A stretch of 64,000 nt of DNA from Lysinibacillus piscis (GCF_026012395.1 NZ_BRZA01000002.1:186001-250000), one strand, 5' to 3'; shown: positions 8,296 to 18,250, counted from the stretch's first letter. The notes: generated by a model not told the origin, from the letters alone. A program made the numbers and translations.

Positions 8296-9255
8296 ATGAG
8301 TGTGAAAAAAACATTGATGATTGTGGGGCTTTCCATCGTTAGCATCTTGGCACTAATCGCTGTGTTTACATCATGGTACACAGTAGATGAATCAGAGCAG
8401 GCTGTTGTCATGACATTTGGTCGTGCAGATGAAACGATTACGAATTCAGGACTTCATTTTAAACTACCTTGGCCAGTACAATCCGTAGCGGTTTTATCAA
8501 AGGAAACGTATAGCTTGCAGTTCGGCTATAAGCAAAATAAAGATGGTGAACTGGAAGCATATGATGCCGAAACCAAAATGATTACAGGGGACGAAAATAT
8601 TGTCTTAACTGACCTTGTTGTTCAATGGAAAATTACTGAGCCAACTAAATATTTATTTAATGCACAAAACCCCGAAAAAATATTACATAGTGCGACATCA
8701 AGTGCGATTCGTTCCATTGTTGGTAGCTCCTCTATAGATAAAGTATTAACAGAGGGAAAAATGGATATTGAATCAAAAACAAAAGATTTGCTCGCCTCTC
8801 TTATCAATAAATATGATATCGGTATTAGTATATTGGGTGTTAAATTACAAGATGTAGAGCTGCCGAATGCGGAAGTACGGGCAGCCTTTACGGCAGTAAC
8901 AGATGCACGGGAAATGAAAAACACCAAAATTAATGAAGCAGAGAAATATAAAAATCAGCGTATGAGTGAAACTGTGGGGGAAGTGGATGCCATTATTTTA
9001 AAGGCACAGGGTGAAAAAGAAGCACGTATCGCACAGGCTAGAGGGGATGTTGAAGTATTTAATAAATTGTATGAGCAATACAAAGGCAATCAACAAATTA
9101 CACGTGAACGTCTAGTATTAGAAACGTTGGAAAATGTTTTACCAAAGGCACAAATTTATATTATGAATGATGATGGTGGAACGATGAAATATTTACCATT
9201 ACAATCATTGCAGCCAGCTACACAGCCAGAAAAAACAGAGGGGAGCGGTCGTTAA
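8296..9255 (+). CDS. hflK: HflK, SPFH/band-7 membrane protease modulator
   Basis: The 319-residue protein has one N-terminal membrane segment (about residues 7-27), then an SPFH/band-7 domain beginning at ESEQAVVMTFGRADETI, with ITEPTKYLFNAQNPE, and a C-terminal charged helix rich in A/E/K (about 215-265). HflK forms a complex with HflC that encloses the FtsH protease in E. coli. The ATG at 8296 is chosen because the GGAGGAGGAAC ribosome site (8279-8290) lies just before it; a GTG at 8278 is upstream but overlaps that site. The stop codon overlaps the hflC ATG by one base. Confidence 0.88.
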   Translation: MSVKKTLMIVGLSIVSILALIAVFTSWYTVDESEQAVVMTFGRADETITNSGLHFKLPWPVQSVAVLSKETYSLQFGYKQNKDGELEAYDAETKMITGDENIVLTDLVVQWKITEPTKYLFNAQNPEKILHSATSSAIRSIVGSSSIDKVLTEGKMDIESKTKDLLASLINKYDIGISILGVKLQDVELPNAEVRAAFTAVTDAREMKNTKINEAEKYKNQRMSETVGEVDAIILKAQGEKEARIAQARGDVEVFNKLYEQYKGNQQITRERLVLETLENVLPKAQIYIMNDDGGTMKYLPLQSLQPATQPEKTEGSGR

Positions 9256-10256
9256 TGGGCAAAAAAAATCAGGACGTTGATAAATTTTTTAGCTTTTTAT
9301 TCGGTAAAGCAAAACCGACGACTTCACAGGAAGATAATACGATACCGATTACCAAAAATACAGCACCGAAAAACCCGAAAAAATATCTCTCGATTGCTGG
9401 TATCCTCACATTGATTTTTGCGCTATTTATTGTGCTCTTTGCCAATATTTATATTGTCAAAGAATCTGAGTATGCCATTGTTCGTCAATTTGGAGAGGTG
9501 GTAAAATTTGAGCGTGAGCCAGGTTTGAATATGAAAGTGCCATTTATTCAAAGCGTTACAAAACTACCAAAAAATCAATTAACCTATGAAATCTCCGAGG
9601 AAGAAATTACAACGAAGGATAAAAAGCGTATTATTATCGATAACTATGCGATTTGGCGTATTACCGATCCAAAATTATTGATTTCCAATGCAGGTACGAT
9701 CGAAAAGGTAGAATCTCGTATGGAGGAGTTTATTTACTCTGTTATTCGTTCGGAGCTTGGGCGTATTGAGTATACGCAAATTATTAATGATAAGGCTACT
9801 TCACGAGGAAACATTAACGATACGGTAACAGAGCGTGTAAATGAGCTATTATCTGCTGATAAATACGGTATTGAGGTGGTTGATGTTCGCATTCGCCGTA
9901 TTGATTTACCAAAAGAGAATGAGCAATCGGTATTTACCAATATGAGCTCGAAGCGTCAATCGATTGCACAGACGTATTTATCTGAGGGAGATGCACAAAA
10001 ACGCCGTACAGAGGCAGAAACAGATAAAAATGTACAGGAAAAGTTAGCACAAGCGAAGGCTGAAGCGGCTAGTATTCAGGCAGAAGGGGAAGCAGAGGCA
10101 GCCAAAATATATAATCAATCCTTCTCACAGGACCCTGAATTTTACTCATTATATCGTACATTAGAATCCTACAAAAAAACGATTGGTGAGGATACTGTTA
10201 TTGTACTACCAGCCAATTCACCATATGCAAAGGTGTTATCAGGCTATACAAAATAA
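9255..10256 (+). CDS. hflC: HflC, SPFH/band-7 membrane protease modulator
   Basis: The 333-residue partner of HflK has a cytosolic lead of about 45 residues, a membrane segment (about 46-68), a band-7 domain starting ESEYAIVRQFGEVVKFEREPG, and a long alanine/glutamate/lysine-rich helix (about 235-285). Translation starts within the hflK stop codon (TAATG), so the two are coupled for stoichiometric assembly. The long polar N-terminal lead is unusual for HflC, which normally begins almost at the membrane segment. A terminator follows. Confidence 0.87.
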   Translation: MGKKNQDVDKFFSFLFGKAKPTTSQEDNTIPITKNTAPKNPKKYLSIAGILTLIFALFIVLFANIYIVKESEYAIVRQFGEVVKFEREPGLNMKVPFIQSVTKLPKNQLTYEISEEEITTKDKKRIIIDNYAIWRITDPKLLISNAGTIEKVESRMEEFIYSVIRSELGRIEYTQIINDKATSRGNINDTVTERVNELLSADKYGIEVVDVRIRRIDLPKENEQSVFTNMSSKRQSIAQTYLSEGDAQKRRTEAETDKNVQEKLAQAKAEAASIQAEGEAEAAKIYNQSFSQDPEFYSLYRTLESYKKTIGEDTVIVLPANSPYAKVLSGYTK

Positions 10257-10264
10257 CATAAATG

Positions 10265-10301
10265 AAAAACGTCTCAGTCATTATACGAGGCGTTTTTTTG
10301 C
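10265..10301 (+). terminator. Intrinsic terminator after hflKC
   Basis: The stem AAAAACGTCTC (10265-10275) pairs with 10287-10297, allowing one G-T pair, and runs into TTTTTTT. Confidence 0.88.
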
Positions 10302-10371
10302 TATATTTTACTTGTTTCATAGTGTCTAGCTATTTGATAGAATAAGGGTGCTTAGAAAGGAGATCGGTCAA

Positions 10372-10773
10372 ATGAAATTACGCATGAGTATTTGGCTTCA
10401 AAATATAGGGATTGCCTGTAGTATCTCTTCATTCATAACATTCCTGTTTCGTTTGTCTGACTTTGCATGGCTGACAACGACTATTTATCATATACCCATC
10501 TTTTTTAGTATCATCTTTTTAGCTAGTCTTCTGATTGCTGAGGATGTGCGTAAAGCATGCAAAAAGTTATTTTTCTATGAAAAGCGTCAAGATAAACGTC
10601 CGATTTGGCAAGTGGGCATTGGTGCTATTATTTTTGTAGCGCAAATTGGTATTGTGTTAGTTTTTTATACAAAGATGACACAATTTCAGCTTGGTGGCAT
10701 GCCATTATTTTTAGTATTTGCCTTTATGAATGCTTTTTTAGCAACGGTTATTTATGAAGAAGTTTTTAAATGA
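10372..10773 (+). CDS. Small multi-pass membrane protein of unknown function
   Basis: The 133-residue protein is not recognised. It has four likely membrane segments (about 10-25, 35-57, 82-100 and 110-128), the first pair separated from the second by a basic loop with KACKKLFFYEKRQDKRP. The ATG at 10372 follows AAAGGAGAT at a normal distance; an earlier TTG at 10348 would place that site inside the gene. It stands alone between two terminators, so it is probably a single-gene transcript. Confidence 0.7.
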   Translation: MKLRMSIWLQNIGIACSISSFITFLFRLSDFAWLTTTIYHIPIFFSIIFLASLLIAEDVRKACKKLFFYEKRQDKRPIWQVGIGAIIFVAQIGIVLVFYTKMTQFQLGGMPLFLVFAFMNAFLATVIYEEVFK

Positions 10774-10786
10774 ATAAGCAATACTG

Positions 10787-10831
10787 AAACTTTCATGACA
10801 AGGGATTTTCTCTTTGCATGAAAGTTTTTTA
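10787..10831 (+). terminator. Intrinsic terminator
   Basis: An 11-bp perfect stem AAACTTTCATG (10787-10797 with 10817-10827) with a T-run separates the small membrane protein gene from the SLH protein gene. Confidence 0.88.
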
Positions 10832-10941
10832 TTTTTAATCTAATTTTAACCTTTATCATGTAGTGTTAAGAAAAAGAGCTTTTTTTGTTGCATTAAATAA
10901 AGTAATGTTATAAACAATACAACATACATGGAGGGGACGAT

Positions 10942-13761
10942 ATGGGGAAAAATAAGTTATTTGCTGTAGCAACAATAGCAACTGTAGCAAGCGTTTTCAC
11001 AGTAGGAGCAAACATAACAGCAGAGGCAGCAGTTAATTTTCCAGATGTGTCAAAAGAAAGCAGTCATTACCCAGCAATTATAGATTTAGCACAAAGAGAT
11101 ATTATTCACGGCTATCCTGATGGGACATTTAAACCAGATGTATTCGTTACATATAAGCAAACCGCTAAAATTCTTGCGGGGGTGTTAGGTTTAGAGGTAG
11201 GTAGCGAGCAGGAGTTAGTAGCCTTACAAGCGGCGGGAATAATGGATAGCACATGGACGCCATATGCGTCGATTACACGTAATGACATGGCAAAGGTGAT
11301 TGTCAACGCATTAGGGTTAGCTGCATCTGAAAAGGCTGCCCTACCGTTTGCAGATGTAGACCCAGCCTATCAGCAGGCTGTAGCAGCACTGTTTGAATAC
11401 GGGATTACTACAGGGACATCTGTAACTACATTTAGCGGGGACAAGTTTGTGACAAGAGGACAGCTTGCTACGTTTATTACAAGAGCAGAAACAGTGGTAC
11501 AACAGCAATCGGCAGGAAAAGGGATTGCAGGAGCGACCATTATTGTTGAGGGTATTCAAAATAATCAAGTGATAATAGATGGGCAAAAATGGTCGATTGG
11601 CACAAATGCACAGGCGATTTTAAACAAGAAAAACGCTGCTGCTTTAGCTGGTGCAGAGCTAGATGTTATTGTGGTGGATGGTGAGATTGCTGAAGTGTTA
11701 GCAATTGATTTAAAGACATCTGGACAGCAGGGGGCAAACGTTGTATTGGATGGTGGAAAGGCAACCGTAGGCAATATTGTGGTAGATGCTGATTTTGTAG
11801 AGCTGAAAAATATGGAGGTTATAGGGGATATACGTGTAACAGGACGTGGCATAAATACGACCCTCAATCAGCTAAATGTCAAAGGTGAGCTATTGCTAGA
11901 GGAAGCGGAGATGCCAAAAACGGCTTCTCTTGCAGTAGTATTGAATGTGGTAGATGGAAAATTATTTATCCAAAACAGCCACTTACCGAACATTACTATC
12001 AATGGCTCTGCTACGATTAACTCTAATGTGTCGTTGCCAAGCATTGTGTATCCAGGAAGCAATTTAATAGTGAATGCACCGAGTGTAGGTGCACTAGAAT
12101 GGCAGCTACCATTAGGAGGTGCGGGATTAAGTGGGACAGCCACTATTGAAAATATGATTATTAACTCAAATCCTGAGGTATTAGCAGCACTCGTACAGTC
12201 GCTAGCTGAAATACAGGCTGAAACCCAAGACTTTATATCCGCACAGCAACAAAAGTTACAAGAGCAGAGGAATCAATCGATAGAGGCTACTATCGCTAAT
12301 CTAGAGAAAACAATAAATGAATTGCTTTTACGTATACAAAATACGGCTAACCCAAGTGAACAAGTGCAACAACAATTACAACAGGCGCAAAGGGAGCTGT
12401 TGTTGCAAAAAGCAAGTAAACCATTAGCAGATAAGGCAAGCACATCACCATTACCGTCTCTCGACAATAAAGCAACCGATATGCAAGAGAAACTAAAGAA
12501 GCTGACAGAAGCAATAAAGGAGCAAAAACAACAAGAAAAATTGCTAAACAAGCCGATTCAAATGCCTGTGAATATCGGCGGTACATTACAGCTTAATAAT
12601 GTATTATTACCAGCATTTACTCAGCCAATCATGACACTTGAACCAGCTGTGCATATTAATAATGTGATTACAACATTTACACAAGAGCAACTACGCATGA
12701 TGTTAGCAAATGCTCGGCCAGGACAAATTGATACAGTTCAATTTGCTAATGGTCAGCCACAGCCATATACGCTAACACCACCTCCTGTTATCGATTCTAA
12801 CTGGAACAATGGTAGCGCAGGAGGAAATACAGCACCACTACCTGTACCACCACTTGTGACAACGAGCCTTGTCTCAATGATTACGCAAGCACAGGAGAAG
12901 CTAAATGAAGTAAATAATGGCGCAATTCCTATATCTGAAAATGGACAAAGCATCTCACGAGCACAGCAATGGATACCTAAAAAGGCAACAGATGCATTGC
13001 AAGCGGCGATTACAGAAGCGAATACAATGGTAACTAATGCTAATAGGCCATCAGTTGCCTATCAACGAGTCGCTTCCTTGACAAATATGAATTTATTACT
13101 TGCGACGACACAAACAGATATTAATAATATGGTTGTGAAGTTACAGAAGCTCATGAATATTCAGCCGATTGCACAGGGCTTACAGGAAGTTACTATGCTA
13201 CACAGTTTGCTAAATGGACAAGCGTTAATTATCCCAGCTCATGATATAACTACTGGTAGAGTATATGAAGAAATTTTCAGTAAATATCTTTCAGAACAAG
13301 AGGAGATAATAAAAAGTACATTTTATGAACTATATGAAGCAGAAAAAGTTCAAGTAACAACACCTGATCAAGTAACCATTGCATTGCATGAGGCGATTTC
13401 TTATACAGACCCTGTAACATTGCAAACAACAGAGCTTGTACCAGCATTGACGGCGCAACTAACGATTGGGCAACCTGCATTAGCTGTTACGCAAGCCATA
13501 CGTATAAATTCGCAAATAATTGAGCTAACGTTTAATGAAAATGTTGAAATAGCGTTGGGTGAGCAATTTACATGTAGGTTGGAAAATATACTAAACCCAA
13601 TTCAAGGCACTGTCGCTCAAATTATCAGCCCAAATGTTATCCAACTAACATTTGCTGTGGATCTTTCACCAGCTGCTACTTTTACGCAGATTCAACGCGT
13701 AAATAATCCTGGGCAAAACCTTTTATCATCACCATTACAAGTTGAATTATTACCTGGCTAA
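10942..13761 (+). CDS. SLH-domain surface protein with coiled-coil region
   Basis: The 939-residue secreted protein begins with a signal peptide (about residues 1-29, VGANITAEA before the cut). Three SLH repeats (about 30-185: NFPDVSKESSHYPAI, HGYPDGTFKPD, ITRNDMAKVIVNALGL, FADVDPAYQQA) anchor it to pyruvylated wall polymer. A stretch of short repeating turns follows (about 265-420, beta-solenoid-like). A Gln/Glu/Lys-rich coiled coil (about 415-550) comes next, then a long C-terminal region with an Ig-like end. No catalytic motif is seen, so a structural S-layer-associated or adhesive role is inferred. The signal sequence resembles those of Lysinibacillus S-layer proteins. GGAGGGG precedes the ATG, and a strong terminator follows. 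Confidence 0.82.
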   Translation: MGKNKLFAVATIATVASVFTVGANITAEAAVNFPDVSKESSHYPAIIDLAQRDIIHGYPDGTFKPDVFVTYKQTAKILAGVLGLEVGSEQELVALQAAGIMDSTWTPYASITRNDMAKVIVNALGLAASEKAALPFADVDPAYQQAVAALFEYGITTGTSVTTFSGDKFVTRGQLATFITRAETVVQQQSAGKGIAGATIIVEGIQNNQVIIDGQKWSIGTNAQAILNKKNAAALAGAELDVIVVDGEIAEVLAIDLKTSGQQGANVVLDGGKATVGNIVVDADFVELKNMEVIGDIRVTGRGINTTLNQLNVKGELLLEEAEMPKTASLAVVLNVVDGKLFIQNSHLPNITINGSATINSNVSLPSIVYPGSNLIVNAPSVGALEWQLPLGGAGLSGTATIENMIINSNPEVLAALVQSLAEIQAETQDFISAQQQKLQEQRNQSIEATIANLEKTINELLLRIQNTANPSEQVQQQLQQAQRELLLQKASKPLADKASTSPLPSLDNKATDMQEKLKKLTEAIKEQKQQEKLLNKPIQMPVNIGGTLQLNNVLLPAFTQPIMTLEPAVHINNVITTFTQEQLRMMLANARPGQIDTVQFANGQPQPYTLTPPPVIDSNWNNGSAGGNTAPLPVPPLVTTSLVSMITQAQEKLNEVNNGAIPISENGQSISRAQQWIPKKATDALQAAITEANTMVTNANRPSVAYQRVASLTNMNLLLATTQTDINNMVVKLQKLMNIQPIAQGLQEVTMLHSLLNGQALIIPAHDITTGRVYEEIFSKYLSEQEEIIKSTFYELYEAEKVQVTTPDQVTIALHEAISYTDPVTLQTTELVPALTAQLTIGQPALAVTQAIRINSQIIELTFNENVEIALGEQFTCRLENILNPIQGTVAQIISPNVIQLTFAVDLSPAATFTQIQRVNNPGQNLLSSPLQVELLPG

Positions 13762-13772
13762 TTATCATTTAA

Positions 13773-13826
13773 AAATAAACCGTATGAAATCAAAGGTATG
13801 AGCCATGATTTCATACGGTTTATTTA
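13773..13826. terminator. Strong 20-bp-stem terminator
   Basis: A 20-bp perfect stem (13773-13792 with 13806-13825) has A- and T-rich ends. It closes the SLH gene and could act in both directions. Confidence 0.85.
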
Positions 13827-13939
13827 TGGATAGAATAGGAAAAGTGACGGATAGAACGCTTGAACTGACTGATAGCGCCGAGAATGTTGCGTAAAGATGT
13901 TTTTCTCGCTAAAGTAGAGAGAGGAGTGGAGGCGAGCAG

Positions 13940-16567
13940 ATGACGAAAGAAAAATTATTATTATTAGATGGCAATAGTTTAGCCTATCGTGCATTTTTTG
14001 CGTTGCCATTATTGACGAATGATAGTGGGATTCATACGAATGCAGTATATGGCTTTACAACGATGCTACAAAAATTATTAGAAGAGGAGCAGCCAACAAA
14101 AGTTTTGGTTGCCTTTGATGCGGGAAAAACAACTTTCCGTCATGAGACATTTACTGAATATAAAGGAGGTCGTCAAAAAACGCCACCTGAATTATCGGAG
14201 CAATTTCCGTATTTACGCAAGTTAATTGAAGCATACGGCATTCCACAATATGAGCTAGAGCTGTATGAGGCAGACGATATTATTGGGACATTGGCAAAAG
14301 AAGCGGCAACTCAAAATATGGATGTCATCATTGTATCAGGGGACCGTGATTTAACACAGCTTGCGACAGAGCAAGTGACCGTTTATATTACGAAAAAAGG
14401 AATTACAGAAATTGAAAGAAATACGCCAGCCTTTATTGAGGAAAAATACGGCTTAACACCATTGCAAATTATTGATATGAAGGGCTTAATGGGTGATTCC
14501 TCAGACAATATTCCAGGTGTACCAGGTGTTGGTGAGAAAACAGCAGTGAAATTGTTGAAGGAGCATGCATCTGTTGAGGGGCTTTATGCGGCAATGGATA
14601 CGTTAAAGGCTTCTAAAATGAAGGAAAAGCTGGTGGCAAATGAAGAACAAGCCTTGATGAGTAAGCAACTGGCAACTATTTTTACTGAAGCACCCATCAC
14701 AATTACATTAGCTGATCTTGCTTATGACGGACCAAATGTAGAGGCATTAACAGCAGTATGGCAGGAGCTTGGTTTTAAGTCTTTGCTAGAGAAAAGTGAT
14801 TTTACTGTACAAGAAGAAGAGCAAGCACCATTTGATTATACAATTATCAAAGAGGTGAAGCCTGAACATTTACAAGATGTCATGGCAGTACATGTTGAAT
14901 TAGCAGATGAGCATTATCATACATGTGCACAATTGGGCATCGCTTTAACAGATGGCAAGCAAACAATCTATATAGCGTTTGATGATGCGGTAAAATCGGA
15001 GGCATTACGTCATTGGTTAGAAGATGGCACAAAAATAAAATATTTAGCTGATTCCAAGGCAGCACAGGCAGCGCTCAATCGAGTAGGTATTCAGCTAGCA
15101 GGCGTTGACTTTGATTTATTGCTGGCTTCCTATATCAACAATCCAGCGTTAAGTGGCGATGATGTGGCGACATTAGCAAGGGAGCTTGGTTATCGTGATG
15201 TGCAAACAAATGAGGCTGTCTATGGAAAAGGTGCAAAGCGTGCTATTCCAGATGAAGAAACCTTGGCACAGCATGTGAGTCGAAAAGCCTTTGCAGTTTG
15301 GTCACTACAGCCAAAGCTAGAGCATTTATTACAAGAGAACGAGCAATTTGAACTGTATAAAAACTTGGAATTGCCACTTGCCGCTATTTTAGGCGAGATG
15401 GAATGTGAGGGTATTACAGTGAATCGTGCTACATTGGAGCAAATGGGGCAGGAGTTAAGTGATAAACTTACAATTATTGAACAGGATATTTATACAGAGG
15501 CAGGGGAAGCCTTTAATATTAATTCACCAAAGCAATTAGGGGTGATTTTATTTGATAAATTAGGCTTACCTGCTATCAAAAAAACGAAAACAGGCTATTC
15601 AACTGCGGCGGATGTATTGGAGAAATTAAAGCCAGAGCATGCGATTATTGAGCATATTTTATTGTATCGTCAGCTAGGTAAATTACAATCGACTTATATT
15701 GAAGGCTTGTTAAAGGAAATTCATTCAACAGATAATAAAGTGCATACCCGCTTCCAGCAAGCATTGACAGCAACAGGTCGATTAAGCTCAACAGATCCGA
15801 ATTTGCAAAATATCCCAATTCGCTTAGAGGAGGGACGTAAAATTCGTCAAGCCTTTGTACCATCGAAGGAAGGCTGGCTGTTATTTGCGGCTGATTATTC
15901 ACAAATTGAGCTACGTGTACTAGCCCATATGTCTGAGGATAAAAACCTAGTGGAAGCTTTCCGTGAAGGGATGGATATTCATACACGTACAGCGATGGAT
16001 GTGTTCCATGTGTCAGCAGATGAGGTAGATAGCAATATGCGTCGTGCTGCGAAGGCGGTTAACTTTGGGATTGTGTACGGCATTAGTGATTATGGTTTAT
16101 CACAAAATTTGGATATTACACGGAAGGAAGCGGCAACTTTTATTGAAAAATATTTAGATAGCTTCCCTGGTGTTAAACAATATATGGATAATATCGTCAT
16201 AGATGCGAAAATGCATGGCTATGTGACGACGATTTTAAACCGTCGTCGCTATTTGCCCGATATTACGAGCTCTAATTTTAACTTGCGTAGTTTTGCAGAA
16301 CGAACAGCAATGAATACACCGATTCAAGGCAGTGCAGCCGATATTATAAAAAAAGCGATGATTGATATGGCGGCTCGTTTGAAGCAGGAAAATATGCAGG
16401 CTAAGCTATTACTACAAGTGCATGATGAACTTATTTTTGAAGCACCAGCAGAGGAAATTGCCATACTAGAAAAAATCGTGCCAGAGGTAATGGAAAATGC
16501 CATCAAGCTTACTGTGCCGTTAAAGGTTGATTTTAATAGTGGTGCAACTTGGTATGAAGCAAAATAA
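13940..16567 (+). CDS. polA: DNA polymerase I
   Basis: The 875-residue enzyme fills gaps during repair and removes RNA primers. Its N-terminal 5' nuclease domain (about 1-290) has LLLDGNSLAYRAFFALP, YEADDIIGTLA and GDSSDNIPGVPGVGEKTA. The middle domain (about 300-465) lacks the Asp/Glu residues of an active 3'-5' exonuclease, as in other Bacillus PolA. The polymerase domain (about 470-875) has motif A DYSQIELRVLAH (D near 651), motif B RRAAKAVNFGIVYG and motif C QVHDEL (D near 829). Length matches B. subtilis (880). GTGGAGGCGA precedes the ATG. mutM and coaE follow, probably in one transcript. Confidence 0.96.
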   Translation: MTKEKLLLLDGNSLAYRAFFALPLLTNDSGIHTNAVYGFTTMLQKLLEEEQPTKVLVAFDAGKTTFRHETFTEYKGGRQKTPPELSEQFPYLRKLIEAYGIPQYELELYEADDIIGTLAKEAATQNMDVIIVSGDRDLTQLATEQVTVYITKKGITEIERNTPAFIEEKYGLTPLQIIDMKGLMGDSSDNIPGVPGVGEKTAVKLLKEHASVEGLYAAMDTLKASKMKEKLVANEEQALMSKQLATIFTEAPITITLADLAYDGPNVEALTAVWQELGFKSLLEKSDFTVQEEEQAPFDYTIIKEVKPEHLQDVMAVHVELADEHYHTCAQLGIALTDGKQTIYIAFDDAVKSEALRHWLEDGTKIKYLADSKAAQAALNRVGIQLAGVDFDLLLASYINNPALSGDDVATLARELGYRDVQTNEAVYGKGAKRAIPDEETLAQHVSRKAFAVWSLQPKLEHLLQENEQFELYKNLELPLAAILGEMECEGITVNRATLEQMGQELSDKLTIIEQDIYTEAGEAFNINSPKQLGVILFDKLGLPAIKKTKTGYSTAADVLEKLKPEHAIIEHILLYRQLGKLQSTYIEGLLKEIHSTDNKVHTRFQQALTATGRLSSTDPNLQNIPIRLEEGRKIRQAFVPSKEGWLLFAADYSQIELRVLAHMSEDKNLVEAFREGMDIHTRTAMDVFHVSADEVDSNMRRAAKAVNFGIVYGISDYGLSQNLDITRKEAATFIEKYLDSFPGVKQYMDNIVIDAKMHGYVTTILNRRRYLPDITSSNFNLRSFAERTAMNTPIQGSAADIIKKAMIDMAARLKQENMQAKLLLQVHDELIFEAPAEEIAILEKIVPEVMENAIKLTVPLKVDFNSGATWYEAK

Positions 16568-16570
16568 AAT

Positions 16571-16597
16571 CAGTGAGGAGCTTCTTCGTCCTCACTG
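16571..16597 (+). other. Hairpin in the polA-mutM gap without T-run
   Basis: A 9-bp perfect stem CAGTGAGGA (16571-16579 with 16589-16597) with a 9-nt loop is not followed by a T-run, so it should not terminate. It may protect or process the polA mRNA end within a polA-mutM-coaE transcript. Confidence 0.4.
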
Positions 16598-16635
16598 GCT
16601 GAGAATGGGAAGCTATAGAATAAGGAGGGGTAGCA

Positions 16636-17508
16636 ATGCCTGAATTACCAGAGGTTGAAGGTGTCGTACAGGCATTAAAACCGAAAATGGAGGGGCGAAC
16701 AATTCGACAAGTGCAGCTTTCCGATGTCGTTCGCTCATCTTTTGCAGCAGGGAAACAATGTATTGTGAAGCAAGCAGAGCCTGATGTGTTTGAAACAGCA
16801 CTTACACAAATGACCATTACGAAAATCCAACGTCGTGCCAAATATATTTTCTTTCATTTGTTAAAGGATGATGTGACCTATGTGTTAGTTAGTCATTTAG
16901 GCATGACGGGTGCATGGTTTGTGGTGAATGCACCAGAGGAAATCAATGAGGCGAAATTTCAAAAGCATATTCATGCAACATTCCAATTAGCAGATGGTGG
17001 GTATTTAATTTATTCAGATATTCGTCGCTTTGGTGAATTGCGCTTTTTAACAACCATTGAAGAACATTCACCACTGACAAAAATAGCACCAGAGCCATTT
17101 GAGGATGGAGCTTATGCCTATTTTTTAGCGAAGTCACTTTTGCCAAAGTATGCGAAAAAAGCGGTGAAAGAAGTCATTATGGACGGACAGGTTATTTCGG
17201 GCTGTGGCAATATTTATGCAACGGAAGCATTGTTTGCACAGAAAATTCATCCAGCAAGGAAAATACAGGAACTAGAGGATGGGCAAAAGCAGGCGTTATT
17301 TGAGGAAATTGTTGTGATTTTGCGTCAAAGCATTGAGGCGGGTGGCTCAACCATCTCTGATTATCGAAATATTAACGGAGAAGCGGGGAACATGCAAAAT
17401 CGGTTGCAAATGTATGGCAAAAAGCTGTGCCCTACGTGTGGTGTGACGACAGGTCAGATGACAATCGGTGGACGTACATCGGTTTTTTGCCCGCAATGTC
17501 AGCGTTAA
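16636..17508 (+). CDS. mutM: Formamidopyrimidine-DNA glycosylase (Fpg)
   Basis: The 290-residue bifunctional glycosylase/AP lyase removes 8-oxoguanine and ring-opened purines. It begins MPELPEVEGV, where the Pro becomes the catalytic N-terminus after Met removal and is followed by the catalytic Glu. It has a conserved LVSHLGMTGAW, a helix-two-turn-helix region with QVISGCGNIYATEALF, and ends with a four-Cys zinc finger (CPTCG...CPQC). A strong AAGGAGGGG ribosome site precedes it. coaE follows 13 bases later; the B. subtilis gene ytaF is not present between them. Confidence 0.95.
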   Translation: MPELPEVEGVVQALKPKMEGRTIRQVQLSDVVRSSFAAGKQCIVKQAEPDVFETALTQMTITKIQRRAKYIFFHLLKDDVTYVLVSHLGMTGAWFVVNAPEEINEAKFQKHIHATFQLADGGYLIYSDIRRFGELRFLTTIEEHSPLTKIAPEPFEDGAYAYFLAKSLLPKYAKKAVKEVIMDGQVISGCGNIYATEALFAQKIHPARKIQELEDGQKQALFEEIVVILRQSIEAGGSTISDYRNINGEAGNMQNRLQMYGKKLCPTCGVTTGQMTIGGRTSVFCPQCQR

Positions 17509-17521
17509 AGGGGATTGAATA

Positions 17522-18124
17522 ATGATTATTGGATTAACAGGAAGTATTGCTAGTGGAAAAAGTACAGTGGCTAAAATGATGGCTACGTTGGGCTTACCGA
17601 TTGTGGATGCAGACGTTGTAGCACGTGATGTTGTCGAGCCTGGCACAGTAACATTGGCAACCATCGCTGAGCATTTTGGGCAAGATATCTTGCTGGAAGA
17701 TGGTCACTTAAATCGTGAAAAACTAGGAAATGTTATTTTCCATGAACCTGCGAAACGGAAGTTACTAAATGACATTATGCATCCTGCTATTCGTCAGGAA
17801 ATGCTACGACAGCGGGATGCTTACATACAAGAAGGACATCCGCATGTTGTTATGGATATTCCTTTATTGTTTGAAAGTAAGCTCCAGCATTTTGTCGAGC
17901 GTATTTTAGTCGTATCTGTTAGTGAGCAAGTACAGCTACGTCGTTTAATGGAGCGTAATCAGTTGTCAGAGGAAGAGGCACTTGCTCGAATTCACTCACA
18001 GCTACCTTTATCCGTTAAGGAAAAGGGAGCAGATGCCGTTATTTATAATAATGAAAACCTAACAAATACGGAAGAACAATTAATCAAGATTTTAACGTAT
18101 TGGGGTATATTGCAAGATAAATAG
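17522..18124 (+). CDS. coaE: Dephospho-CoA kinase
   Basis: The 200-residue P-loop kinase phosphorylates the 3'-hydroxyl of dephospho-CoA, the last step of coenzyme A synthesis. It shows the Walker A motif GLTGSIASGKST (about residues 4-15), the substrate segment PIVDADVVARDVVEPG, VVMDIPLLFES and the lid region with QLRRLMERNQLS. Length is normal. It lies 13 bases after mutM and ends before a terminator. Confidence 0.95.
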   Translation: MIIGLTGSIASGKSTVAKMMATLGLPIVDADVVARDVVEPGTVTLATIAEHFGQDILLEDGHLNREKLGNVIFHEPAKRKLLNDIMHPAIRQEMLRQRDAYIQEGHPHVVMDIPLLFESKLQHFVERILVVSVSEQVQLRRLMERNQLSEEEALARIHSQLPLSVKEKGADAVIYNNENLTNTEEQLIKILTYWGILQDK

Positions 18125-18138
18125 TATAACTTAATTCG

Positions 18139-18188
18139 AAGATTGCTTAAAATGCTGTTATAATCAGCTTTTTGAGCAATCTTTTTTT
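18139..18188 (+). terminator. Intrinsic terminator after coaE
   Basis: AAGATTGCT (18139-18147) pairs with AGCAATCTT (18175-18183), with further weak A/T pairing inside, followed by TTTTTT. It ends the polA-mutM-coaE unit. Confidence 0.8.
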
Positions 18189-18250
18189 CCTTAATACATA
18201 ATGTAAGTGTTTTCAGAAAATAAGAACTTTTTATTTTTGGCTAAAATGTG

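Noticed and set aside
12273..12586. Cys/Ser/Leu-rich minus-strand frames in the SLH gene
   Set aside because: They mirror the Gln/Glu/Lys-rich coiled-coil coding region; no start signals.
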